64,000 nt of DNA from NCBI RefSeq assembly GCF_026262505.1, contig NC_067205.1, forward strand, positions 6,448,001 through 6,512,000, in the 5' to 3' direction. Source of the DNA: Trichomonas vaginalis G3. Taxonomy: Eukaryota > Parabasalia > Trichomonadida > Trichomonadidae. This document shows positions 36,491 through 46,288 of the stretch, piece by piece (within the stretch, counting starts at the first letter, position 1; the number at the start of each line of letters is the position of its first letter). Made by a program: the position numbers and the translations under genes. The notes beneath the pieces were generated by a model. The model was given only the letters and a program-made list of their open reading frames with translations. It ran no database searches and had not been told where the DNA came from.

Positions 36491-38150
36491 ATGTCGAAAG
36501 ATATTGCTTCCATAAGAGAAATACAACACAACCGACAACTCATTATGCAAGCTCTAAATAAGAACACAACAAACTTTTCAAACTATTCTAAGATATCTGA
36601 GTCATTGAAAGAAGGAAACTTAAAACTGACATTAAACCCAATGACAGATGAGTTTCTATTTCAAGACAAGAAGAACAATACTGTCTGTATAAATCCAACA
36701 AAAGGAACTTTAAACGAGAAACCTATAAATGAACTTCTTTTGAAAGCAGATGTTGACAACAAAGCTGACAAAGAATATGTAGACGATGCAATAGCAAAAG
36801 AAGAAGAAAGAGCTAACAATGCTTATGCAACAAAAGAACATACTCATCCTGAACTAGCAGACAAAAAATATGTTGACAATAAAATGTCAAGTGAAGTGAC
36901 AAGAGCTGAAAACGAATATTCTAAAAAGACTCATATACATTCTATATCTGAAATAACAGACTTACAAGAAACCTTAAACAGGAAAAGTGCCGTTGGACAT
37001 ACACATACTATTGCAAATATTACAAACTTACAAGAAACCTTAAACAGGAAAAGTGCCGTTGGACATACACATACATCTTCTGAAATAACAGACTTAAACG
37101 TTAGCCTTGAAAATAAAGCAGATAAAACATATGTCAATGAAATATACCAAAGTTTGATAGGAACAAAAAATATTGAAACTATTGTTGGTGACTTTTCTGT
37201 CAATGAAGAAAATAAATATTTTAGATGGCAGTTTGTACAGTCCTTAGAAAATGGTACACGGTATAAACTCATTCCGAAAAATAACAATGAAATGTATGTA
37301 AGCTATAAAAAGAATGATGGTACACAAGTTAAAGTTCCATTAGACAACAACTGCTACTTAAACTTATATGGAGACGAACAAAAGAAATATTTAAGAGTTT
37401 ATGAAATGACAGATATGACATTGCCTGACCCAGCTCCAGCACCATATTATTATGACTATGGAGATGACGTCAGAACACCACATGTAGATGAACAAAAGCT
37501 AACATTATATTTAGATTATTATAGATATAAAAGATATAATGCAATAGAAAAAACGAGAATAGTATACTATTATGAAGATGACAGAAATAAATATTATAGT
37601 CAAGATTTTACCTACCCTGAAAACATAAGATTATATTATAAAAAATATTCTGACACAAACCAGAAGAAACCTGAAATAGTTGCACTATATTTTAAGTTCA
37701 AAAGAGACAATCCTATAATGTCTCATATGTTTGATTTAATGAACCCAGTAGGTTCTATTTATACATCTATGGAAGCAAGAGGTCCTCAAGTAATGTTTGG
37801 TGTTGGTGCATGGGAACAAATAGTCGACAGGTTTTTGTATTGTGCAAACTCTTCAAAGGAAACAGGTGGAAGTAAAACGATTTCAGGTGAAAATTTACCT
37901 GCACACAGTCACTACATAGATTTAAGTACATCTCAAGCAGGTTGGCATAAGCATAGATATTGGGATTGGTCAGCAATGACAAAAGGTAAAGGATATGATG
38001 TTAAAGACGACGTTAAGTTTGCTATAAATTGTTACTGGAGTGACACTCAGGGAGAAGGAAACCATACACATTTCGTTTCAGGATATACACAAACAACGGG
38101 ACAAAGTAAAAATACATGCCACCTTACATGACAGTTTACGCATGGTATAG
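36491..38150 (+). pseudogene. Phage-type tail-fibre/collar-like gene (copy B)
   Basis: The first 190 or so residues match A, with one extra 25-residue unit of the LQETLNRKSAVGHTHT type. The middle (about residues 215-440, Tyr/Lys/Asp-rich, with DPAPAPYYYDYGDDVR) has no similarity to A and is longer. The C-terminal HSHYIDLSTSQAGWHKH region matches again. Head-opposed to the integrase as in A. The block looks slightly damaged at its end. Confidence 0.7.
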
Positions 38151-38156
38151 AATTGC

Positions 38157-39112
38157 TTAGTCGTCATTTTCAACTTCTTTAGCATATTCGTCAGGAGTTG
38201 TCTTATATTTGTTAGGAACTGTCTTTGAAAGTATACCACCTTGAACTTTGACAAGTTTGAAACGAGGTCTGACAATAGTAGTTTTATCTTCTGCTTGCAG
38301 TGTGTACATTTTGCCATGTTTGCCTAAAACTTCATAATATTCTCTTGTATACTTTCTTCTATTTTTACGAACACGAATGTGAGTACCTGTCGGGTTCCCA
38401 TTGTTGTCATAGTCAATAGTATTTTCATATGGGTCGCGTTTAGGTATTTCTATTTTTACTTTGTCACCTTTCTGAAGTTTGAAGCCCGGCATTCTTCTTG
38501 TTTGTCTCTTTTGACTAAATTATTAAATATATAGTCTTTCTCTAAGTCAGGGTTGTTTTTCATTTCTTCGGGGAGTGGTTTCCCAAACCTTTTTGTTTAC
38601 GGTTATTGTAAATATTTAAAACTTGTCTCATCTTTGCCATGGAGAAGTGTCTATATTTGTCGTCATATGACATTTCATTTGCTTCACCACCTTGTGGTTG
38701 GTTTAAGTCTCTTAACATTTTTATACAACCGTCAATGACACCAAGAGCAGAATGGTTTTGGTCGACAATGAAATATTGGTTTACATTTTTTGAACGCAGA
38801 TAGTTTTTTACATCATCTGATTTGAAAGAACTTTCACAGTCAGATGTCAGTTTTGTTGGATGGTATTTGTCAACGAATATTGTCAAAGCTGCTAAGATAT
38901 CTAAAATAGCTTTGGACTGTAATGGTATGGCTTCACAGTATCTTGTGTTTTGACCAACAAATATTAGCCAGTATGGTGGTCCATCTTCTCTATACCTCGG
39001 AATGTTTTCCAAGATATCCATAAACCAAGCATTTGGTGTTGAACTAAAGATTTTTATCATGAGTGCTTTTTTTGTTGCCTTAGAAACATAGGGTCCTTGT
39101 TTGATTCGTCAT
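38157..39112 (-). pseudogene. Integrase block (copy B, broken)
   Basis: Same rve integrase as 10,434-11,393. WFMDILENIPR, KLTSDCESSFKSDD and the basic C-terminal RKNRRKYTREYYEVLGKHG are all visible. It looks broken. An 18-bp spacer separates it from the divergent amphipathic-protein gene. Confidence 0.75.
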
Positions 39113-39130
39113 TTTTTAAACCCATAAGAA

Positions 39131-39531
39131 ATGGGTTTATTTGGCGCATTAGCAGGAGTTGCATCCAGATTTTTGCCCGCAGTGGGAACAATAGCCAGAG
39201 GTGTATTGGAGTTGGAAGGAAGATTTTGAGTACATTAGGTATACTTAAAGAGAAAGCACAACCTATTATACAAACTGTACAGAAAGGTTGGGATGTAGCA
39301 CGAGATGCAACAAATCTTATTCCAAATCCTGAAACAAGAGGAAAAGTTCAAGGATGGATGGACAATGTAGGAAGACAAGCAGGAAACTATTATAACAAAG
39401 CAAATGACTACTATAACCAAGCAGGACACTATATGGACCAAGGTGAAAGATTCTTTAACAGAGGATATAACCATGCACAACAGTGGGTAAACAATAACCA
39501 ACCTCAACCGCCTCAAACGTGGGGAATGTAA
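39131..39531 (+). pseudogene. Amphipathic minor-capsid-like candidate (copy B, broken)
   Basis: Counterpart of 10,015-10,416. The Tyr/Asn/Gln-rich body (YYNKANDYYNQAGHYMD) and end PQPPQTWGM are unchanged. It looks broken in its first part. Confidence 0.55.
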
Positions 39532-39550
39532 AGTTTTTTACTGAGATGAA

Positions 39551-39703
39551 ATGAACAATACAGCATTGAGACAAATGGGTTCAAGATGGATTTGTCGGCT
39601 TCCAGCAGTTACACCACGTGTTTGTCAAGTTCTTCCTATACCTCAGGAAGTTTTAGACCGACTTAAAAAACCTAAACAACCAGTTGAAAACAAACCAAAC
39701 TAA
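39551..39703 (+). CDS. Small conserved Maverick protein, 50 aa (copy B)
   Basis: Starts MNNTALRQMGSRWICR and is the same length as the copy-A gene at 9,843-9,995. The start codon is preceded by ACTGAGATGAA, the same leader as the next gene. Confidence 0.6.
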   Translation: MNNTALRQMGSRWICRLPAVTPRVCQVLPIPQEVLDRLKKPKQPVENKPN

Positions 39704-39722
39704 AATTTTTTACTGAGATGAA

Positions 39723-40307
39723 ATGACCGAAGAAGTTGAAACGGTAGATTTGACACCACAAACAAAAAGTTCAGAACCATTGTCAAAACCTGTCAAAGAA
39801 CTTACCGATGAAGAGAAAAATTCAATAATAGAAAGTGCCAGGTCTGGAAATACAAACCCTAACTACAAAGTCACTTTTCATAAAAATGGAACGGCTAGTA
39901 TCTCAAAAAAGAAACAGACTCTCACAAATAAAATATTGAAGTCTGAAGGAGCTTTCGAGACAACAGATGGAAAAGTTTACTTCACTGACCAACAGTTCAT
40001 TATAGAACATCTCATTGACTTAGAGTCGAAATATTCTAAACTTTACAACAAACACAAAAAGTTGAAAGGAAAACAAAAACAAATGGCATATGATATTTAT
40101 GAAGATGTTGACGACACAACTGTTCCTGCAAGTGAAGTAAAGTCAGAGAAACCGAAAAGTGACGAAAAACCGATAGAAGAAGAAAAACCAAAAACTGAAG
40201 ATAAACCAAAACCAAAGTTTAGTTTGGAAACTAAACCAAGTCAACCTTCATTAGCTGGTATGGGTTGGCGTCAAAGACTTATGGCAGCAGGCGGTTATGT
40301 TAAGTAA
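39723..40307 (+). CDS. Unknown Maverick protein, 194 aa (copy B)
   Basis: Same as 9,240-9,824, with a few substitutions in the acidic low-complexity tail. It follows the 50-residue gene after 19 bp, with the shared ACTGAGATGAA leader. Confidence 0.75.
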   Translation: MTEEVETVDLTPQTKSSEPLSKPVKELTDEEKNSIIESARSGNTNPNYKVTFHKNGTASISKKKQTLTNKILKSEGAFETTDGKVYFTDQQFIIEHLIDLESKYSKLYNKHKKLKGKQKQMAYDIYEDVDDTTVPASEVKSEKPKSDEKPIEEEKPKTEDKPKPKFSLETKPSQPSLAGMGWRQRLMAAGGYVK

Positions 40308-40447
40308 AGAAAAAAATATTTTTTTATTTTTATTTGAAATGTACGCTGAGTTTGTTAGTGAACCTCAAGTTGAAGGAAACTTGTTTGTTAGATGAGAAAT
40401 ATGAAATGGCATACCATTTTAAAACAATATATTTTTACATATATTAA

Positions 40448-41308
40448 ATGCTTCAGGTTGAAAAACAAAGAACAAAAGTAGTAGATACAAAACCGTTAGA
40501 CTATATCTTTACAAATGCTGGTAGGACTATTTCAGATGAAGAAATTTCATCCCGAACATACAGGTTTGACTATCCAATTCGTTGGCTTCAAAGTCCTTCA
40601 GATGCAAAGGCAATAGGATTTAGAAGAGTTTTGTTTTCAAATAGAACTAACGCATTTATGTTCGCAGTATATTTTCATGGGCAGTATAAAGGTTCTGATG
40701 GTCTAATAGACAAATTTGACGAAATGAGAATCTTTACAGTTCGTTCAGACGAAAGTCTTGAGAAAACTCTAAATGACTTTCAAACTCAAATGAACAAATA
40801 TTATTGGGAATTTCAAGAAAAATACGACTCTTTACTAAATGGAACATACTATCTGAAACTAGAATATGACAAGATGAACTCCACCGTTTCATTTCAAAAG
40901 ATTGAAATTAACCCTCCAAGAGATACAGAGTTTTTATTTTGGAAAGTAGACAAACGTTCTTGGGCACAATTTCTTCGGTTACTAAACCAGAACGAACCAT
41001 TACCACCAGATGGTCCATTTAAATTTATACTTCCACCAGCAGATTTGACAGTTTATAGAAACGTGTTTGACCCTCAAAATGTTATGTGTCATGCAAGTTT
41101 CAGTTCAAGCAACAATAGTTTTCTATGTATTGGTAAGGACTTTTATGACTTTGCTTCTAAATTCTACGAACCACCTAGTAACAGTTTCTCTGACTTTCAA
41201 GTTTGGTTCACAACAAATGGTGTGCAACATATTATTCCATTGTACTATGACTTTTATCTCGAATTGTCTTTCATATATAACTACGAAAAAGTACTGAAAA
41301 AGTATTGA
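40448..41308 (+). CDS. VEK-family Maverick protein, first paralogue (copy B)
   Basis: A 286-residue open frame starting MLQVEKQRTKVVDTKPLD. It shares layout with the second paralogue: TKPLDYIFTN, FDYPIRWLQSPSDAKAIGFRR, a middle with KLEYDKMNSTVSFQKIEI, then CHASFSSSNNSFLCIGKDFY and SDFQVWFTTNG. Two paralogues in one element suggest a duplicated structural or adhesion-associated gene. Function unknown. Confidence 0.75.
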   Translation: MLQVEKQRTKVVDTKPLDYIFTNAGRTISDEEISSRTYRFDYPIRWLQSPSDAKAIGFRRVLFSNRTNAFMFAVYFHGQYKGSDGLIDKFDEMRIFTVRSDESLEKTLNDFQTQMNKYYWEFQEKYDSLLNGTYYLKLEYDKMNSTVSFQKIEINPPRDTEFLFWKVDKRSWAQFLRLLNQNEPLPPDGPFKFILPPADLTVYRNVFDPQNVMCHASFSSSNNSFLCIGKDFYDFASKFYEPPSNSFSDFQVWFTTNGVQHIIPLYYDFYLELSFIYNYEKVLKKY

Positions 41309-42860
41309 ATGTGAAGATATTAGAAAATAACATTTTTTCTAACATCGTAGAAAACTCATGAAAACAATTTATTTTTGACACTTTCACAAAAAACATAAAA
41401 GCTCTCATCTAATGGCTCGATGTTGTCCATTGTTCTGTTTCAGAACTAGTCTTGTACTTTTTCAGAACAATACTTGTACTGTTTCAGAACAATACTTGTA
41501 CTTTTTCAGAACAATACTTGTACTGTTTCAGAACAATACTTGTACTTTTTCAGAACAAGACTTGAACTTTTTCAGAACAAATTTCCCGTAAAAGCTCTCA
41601 ATTTGTGAGAAAAATTTTCTGTTTCAGAACAATATTTGTACTGTTTCAGAACAATATTTGTACTGTTTCAGAACAATATTTGTACTGTTTCAGAACAATA
41701 CTTGCACTGCTTCAGAACAATATTTGTACTGTTTCAGAACAATATTTGTACTGTTTCAAGACAATACTTGCACTGCTTCAGAACAATATTTGTACTGTTT
41801 CAAGACAATACTTGCACTGCTTCAGAACAATATTTATACTGTTTCAAGACAATGTCCGACGTACCACCAACCCAGTCTATTCCCAAACCAAATCGAAGAG
41901 AGACCAAGAGTTCGAAGAAGGTCTGAACCGCTTACGCAAAGATTATGCTACAGCCCCTATTGAGAGAAAGTTGTTCCCGGACCCAAAAATAAAGTTTAGG
42001 GTAGAAGGTTAGATCTAACACGTTTTCTACCCTCTTGAATTTTCATGAATTTTCATGAATGTTTTGTCATGACTTCTTCGTAAATGTTTTGTCATGACTT
42101 CTTCGTAAATGTTTTGTCATGACTTCTTCGTAAATGTTTTGTCATGACTTCTTCGTAAATGTTTTGTCAAGACTTCTTCGTAAATGTTTTGTCAAGACTT
42201 CTTCGTAAATGTTTTGTCAAACATGAACGTACATGCTTTGTCATGATTTCATCGTAATGAGTGTAAAGGACCCAAAAATAATGTTTAGGTGAAGTGGTGC
42301 GATCTCACCTGTTTTTTCACCTCTTTTTTTCACCTCTTGAATTTTCATGAATTTCCTTAAGATAGAAAAAATAAAGTTAGTTTTATTTTGTATTTTTTTG
42401 TATGTAAGATATGATTTCAGGGATTTTTTTGACGAAGTGTCAATGTTCACTTCGTCAAAAAATAACAGTTATCTAATGAAAAAGTGTCATGATTTCATCG
42501 TAAATGTTTTGTCAAGACTTCTTCGTACATGCTTTGTCAAGACTTCTTCGTAAATGTTTTGTCAAGACTTCTTCATCGTAATGAGTGTAAAGGACCCAAA
42601 AATATAATTTAGGGTAGAAGGTTAGATCTAACCTCCTTTCTACCCTCTTTTCTAACCTCTTGAATTTTCATGACTTCTTCGTAAATGTTTTGTCATGACT
42701 TCTTCGTAATGAGTGTAAAGGACCCAAAAATAAAGTTTAGGGTAGAAGGTTAGATCTAACCTCTTTTCTACCCTCTTGAATTTTCATGAATTTTCCCGAA
42801 ATAAAAAATAAAGTTAGTTTTATTTTTTTTATTTTTTTTATTTTGTATAAAAAAATAAAA
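41309..42860. repeat. Repeat region: 22-bp array, palindromes, 25-bp arrays
   Basis: A 1.55-kb non-coding gap. From 41,434 to 41,852 about 18 units of 22 bp (CTGTTTCAGAACAATATTTG) run in two blocks, each led by TAAAAGCTCTCA. Long palindromes lie at about 41,985-42,035, 42,276-42,345, 42,600-42,660 and 42,725-42,785. 25-bp units (TTTTGTCATGACTTCTTCGT) lie at about 42,056-42,260, 42,485-42,570 and 42,665-42,715. An inverted repeat TTGACGAAGTG with an 8-bp loop is at 42,429-42,460. The open frames over the 22-bp array are repeat artefacts. Confidence 0.8.
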
Positions 42861-43796
42861 ATGTCAACAATCGGCACAACAACACTTCAAACAACAGCAC
42901 CAAACTCGTTAGTCATGAATCCAACATCTATGTTAGTAGAGATGAAAAGCTTCATTCCTTCTTCATATACTTTTGAAACAGAAATCCAGAAGATAAAGCA
43001 AGAACTTTTAACAAGTAATTTAGACTGTAGTGCGAAAGATGAAACAAATGAACAGTATCTTTATGAAATGGAGGACATTATTGACCATTTGCCTAAACTA
43101 CCTGAAATTCAGCAACAAAAACTCACTATTCCCGAATTCGATGAAATAGAAGTCAAAGCAACTGACTCAGTAGAAATAAAGAAGTTCATACGAAAGGTAA
43201 ACTATGAGTTTCTAGGATTTCATTGCAACCATAAGGTTATGGACAAAGATTGCGACATGGTATATAAGAACATCTCTGACATATATAAATCTGAAGAATT
43301 TAAGACCTACGACAACTTTGTTTCGTTAGTTGCTGAATGTGTATGGCAGATAAGAGATAAAGATAGAAGAGGCAAAGTATGGAACAAACAAATAAGACCC
43401 GCTATGTTTGAGATGAAGAGAGCAATTGACGCCTTGGTTGTTTTAGCTGGTAAGGTTTCAGAATATAACGCAAAAATGAACCCGCAATGTTCTAAATGTA
43501 AAGCAGCAATGAGGAGATATAACTACTCCGTCAAAGAGATAGAAAGAATGAGAAACGACTATGCAGACTTAAAGAAAGAAGTAGAGAAACCAGCAGAAGA
43601 TAAAATGGACATGTTAGCATTTCTGAACAAAAACTATCCAACTGCTGACGATTTCCTTCTATCTGATGTCAAGAAGAAATATAAAGAAACTTTCGACATT
43701 GTTAAAACATTCGATGTACTAAAAGAAGAAATAGAAGCTACAAAACTGTTTAGAGTCTCACGAATTCATAACGTTTACCATGTAAAACGCTTATAA
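42861..43796 (+). CDS. Unknown Maverick protein, 311 aa (copy B)
   Basis: Counterpart of 4,510-5,451, starting MSTIGTTTLQTTAPNS, with the PQCSKCKAAM Cys pair and the NVYHVKRL end. The start at 42,861 is chosen because upstream sequence is T/A-rich leader and the same start is used in A. Flanked on both sides by palindromic repeats. Confidence 0.75.
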   Translation: MSTIGTTTLQTTAPNSLVMNPTSMLVEMKSFIPSSYTFETEIQKIKQELLTSNLDCSAKDETNEQYLYEMEDIIDHLPKLPEIQQQKLTIPEFDEIEVKATDSVEIKKFIRKVNYEFLGFHCNHKVMDKDCDMVYKNISDIYKSEEFKTYDNFVSLVAECVWQIRDKDRRGKVWNKQIRPAMFEMKRAIDALVVLAGKVSEYNAKMNPQCSKCKAAMRRYNYSVKEIERMRNDYADLKKEVEKPAEDKMDMLAFLNKNYPTADDFLLSDVKKKYKETFDIVKTFDVLKEEIEATKLFRVSRIHNVYHVKRL

Positions 43797-45015
43797 AAAA
43801 AAACAGGTTAGAAAAGAGGTTAGATCTAACCATCTACCCTAAAATATATTTTTATTGAATTCCGTATGAAAATTCATGAGTTTTGTGTGTTTTAGACCAT
43901 GTTAGAAAAAACGTGTTAGAAAACGTGTTAGATCTAACATGCTAACATAAACATTATTTTTGTCTGATTTACGCTCATTACGAAGAAGTCTTGACAAAAC
44001 ATTTACGAAGAAGTCTTGACAAAACATGTACGAAGAAGTCTTGACAAAACATGTACGAAGAAGTCTTGACAAAACATGTACGAAGAAGTCTTGACAAAAC
44101 ATGTACGATGAAGTCTTGACAAAACATGTACGATGAAATCATGAAAATTCAAGAGGTTAGAAAAGAGGGTAGAAGACAGGTTAGATCTAACCTTCTACCC
44201 TAAAATATATTTTTGTCTGATTTACGCTCATTACGATGAAGAAGTCTTGACAAAACATGTACGAAGAAGCCTTGACAAAACATGTACGAAGAAGTCTTGA
44301 CAAAACATGTACGAAGAAGTCTTGACAAAACATGTACGATGAAGTCTTGACAAAACATGTACGATGAAATCATGAAAATTCAAGAGGTTAGAAAAGAGGG
44401 TAGAAGACAGGTTAGATCTAACCTTCTACCCTAAAATATATTTTTGCTGAAAAATGACCAAATTTCATGAATTTCCTTAAGATAGAAAAAATAACGCTAA
44501 TTTTTTATAAAATTTGACGAAGTGAACATTAACACTTCGTCAAAAAATAACAGTTATCTAATGAAAAAGTGTCATTTTTTTGTATTTTTTTGTATAAAAG
44601 ATATGATTTCAGGGATTTTTTTGACGAAGTGTCAACCTTCACTTCGTGTCATAATGTAAAAATAACGTTTACCATGTAAAACGCTTGTGAAAAAACAGGT
44701 GAAAAAACAGGTGAGATCGCACCTCTTCACCTAAAATATATTTTTGCTGAATTCAGCACAAAATTCTGAGTAAAATGGCATAAGATTGCTACCCTCGAAA
44801 AACCTAGGGTAGAGATTCCGTATGAAAACAGTGAAGAACAGCGAGTACGTAAGAAAACGTAGTCGCCAAAACTCTATGAAAACAGTGAAATTTCTCTAGA
44901 CCGACTTTTTTCGGTCTTGCATAAAACTCATGAAAACAGTGAATTTCCTTAAGATAGAAAAAATAAAGTTAGTTTTATTTTTATTTATTTTTTTATTTTG
45001 TATGTAAGGACAGAT
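43797..45015. repeat. Repeat region between the 311-aa gene and KilA-N
   Basis: A 1.2-kb gap. Palindromes lie at about 43,800-43,850, 43,905-43,955, 44,155-44,215, 44,385-44,455 and 44,690-44,745. Two 25-bp arrays (43,980-44,154 and 44,233-44,375) form a larger tandem unit with the palindrome behind each. GACGAAGTG hairpins lie near 44,517 and 44,628. Variable-arm palindromes lie at 44,787-44,812 (CTACCCT/AGGGTAG) and 44,896-44,918 (AGACCGA/TCGGTCT), joined by the GTGAAGAACAGCGAG linker. Confidence 0.8.
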
Positions 45016-45822
45016 ATGTCAACATCAGAGAACACAACAACTGCTATCGTTCATGAAGCCATAAATGAAGAATACGAGTACATACAGTTTAACAAACAAC
45101 TCCGTCTCATTCGTTCAGTCAAAGATGACATGTACCAAATGCAAAGTATTTTGAATGCTCTTCGTTCTACAAAGCAAGCACATCATTGGTTTGAAAACCA
45201 ACAGACAAAAGAACTTTTAGAAGAATTTCCTCATATGTTTGCGACCCGAGGAAAACCGCGGGTCGAGATTCCGTACGAAAATCGTAAAAATTTGCTAAAT
45301 GGTTTGAGAGGCTGGTATGTACATAGACTTATTGTAAATGCTGTTGCAATGTGGGCTTCACCTCGTTACGCTTGTTATATTTTCATGATGTTAGATGAAA
45401 TTCATAGACAAGAACGTGAAGAGATGGAAAACAAGCTTGAAGCAAAAGACAAAAGCATTCAGAAAAGAATACCACGTTCGGTACCAAAAGGTAAGGAAAA
45501 GAACTATAAGTATATGATTTATACTGAAGAGATGGAAAATGAAGAAGATAAAGATATGGTTATGTTGCATTTAGTCAGAAGAAACAACAAAAGCTTTTAC
45601 GACCTTGCTAAGATTTACAAATCTGACAGAAATTGGTTCTATCGCGAAAACTTACCGATTTCAATGACCCCAAATGAAGATGTGAAACAAATAGTTCAAG
45701 ATACGTTACTTCAAACACACTATGATATTAAAGGTTGTACAATACTTACATTCAAAGAAGATTTGTCATTGTTAAAGGAAAAAATAACAGAGTATTTTGA
45801 CAACTTCAAACAAGTAGAGTAG
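45016..45822 (+). CDS. KilA-N domain protein (copy B)
   Basis: A 268-residue counterpart of 2,716-3,609. The start MSTSENTTTAIVHEAIN is shared. The N-terminal DNA-binding part differs (HHWFENQQTKELLEE). The NGLRGWYVHRLIVNAVAMWAS motif and the C-terminal domain match. Between them, at 45,238-45,292, one palindromic cartridge (CGACCCG/CGGGTCG arms, then GAGATTCCGTACGAAAA) is read in frame as ATRGKPRVEIPYEN. Confidence 0.8.
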   Translation: MSTSENTTTAIVHEAINEEYEYIQFNKQLRLIRSVKDDMYQMQSILNALRSTKQAHHWFENQQTKELLEEFPHMFATRGKPRVEIPYENRKNLLNGLRGWYVHRLIVNAVAMWASPRYACYIFMMLDEIHRQEREEMENKLEAKDKSIQKRIPRSVPKGKEKNYKYMIYTEEMENEEDKDMVMLHLVRRNNKSFYDLAKIYKSDRNWFYRENLPISMTPNEDVKQIVQDTLLQTHYDIKGCTILTFKEDLSLLKEKITEYFDNFKQVE

Positions 45823-46288
45823 ATGAACCATTTATTTTTCAAGCTTGACTTCAGATGGCTCAGGTAGCTCTATAAAGTAAATTGCCTTGTCAAATCCTTC
45901 TGGCATTCCGAGTCCTTCCTTCCGACAGGAAAAAATTTTCCTTCCGACAGGAAAAAAAATTCCTTCCGACAGGAAAAAATTTTCCTTCCGACAGGAAAAA
46001 TTTTTCCAGTTGTCCGTCCGTAAACCATTCAAATTTTCGAAAATTGAGAACTTTTTGGTCGAACTTCAGGAAAAGTTTTTCCTTCCGACAGGAAAATATT
46101 TTCCCGACAACTGGAAAAGTTTTTCCTTCCAACAGGAAAAGTTTTTCCCGACAACAGGAAAAGTTTTTCCTTCCGACAGGACACAAAACGAATGTCCCAC
46201 GTTCCACCAACCGAGTCCATTCCCAAACCAGAAGAACCGACAGACCCAGCACCACAACAGACTTACTAAGACTAAACACTTAGATTTT
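45823..46288. repeat. GGAAAAATTTTTCC repeat array (copy B)
   Basis: Counterpart of 2,226-2,715 between the convergent KilA-N and ATPase genes. About twelve imperfect units based on CTTCCGACAGGAAAAATTTT fill 45,905-46,190. Beside the array is a phrase (CCACCAACCGAGTCCATTCC) that recurs, slightly changed, after the 22-bp array near 41,868. Both array types therefore share a flanking module. Confidence 0.7.

Noticed and set aside
41434-41852. CRISPR array
   Set aside because: The 22-bp units are directly adjacent without unique spacers, and the setting is a eukaryotic element. The same holds for the 25-bp arrays.
41605-42012. ORFs of repeated FCFRTIFVLFQNN-type residues
   Set aside because: They are translations of the 22-bp repeat, open in several frames at once, with no conserved counterpart in A.
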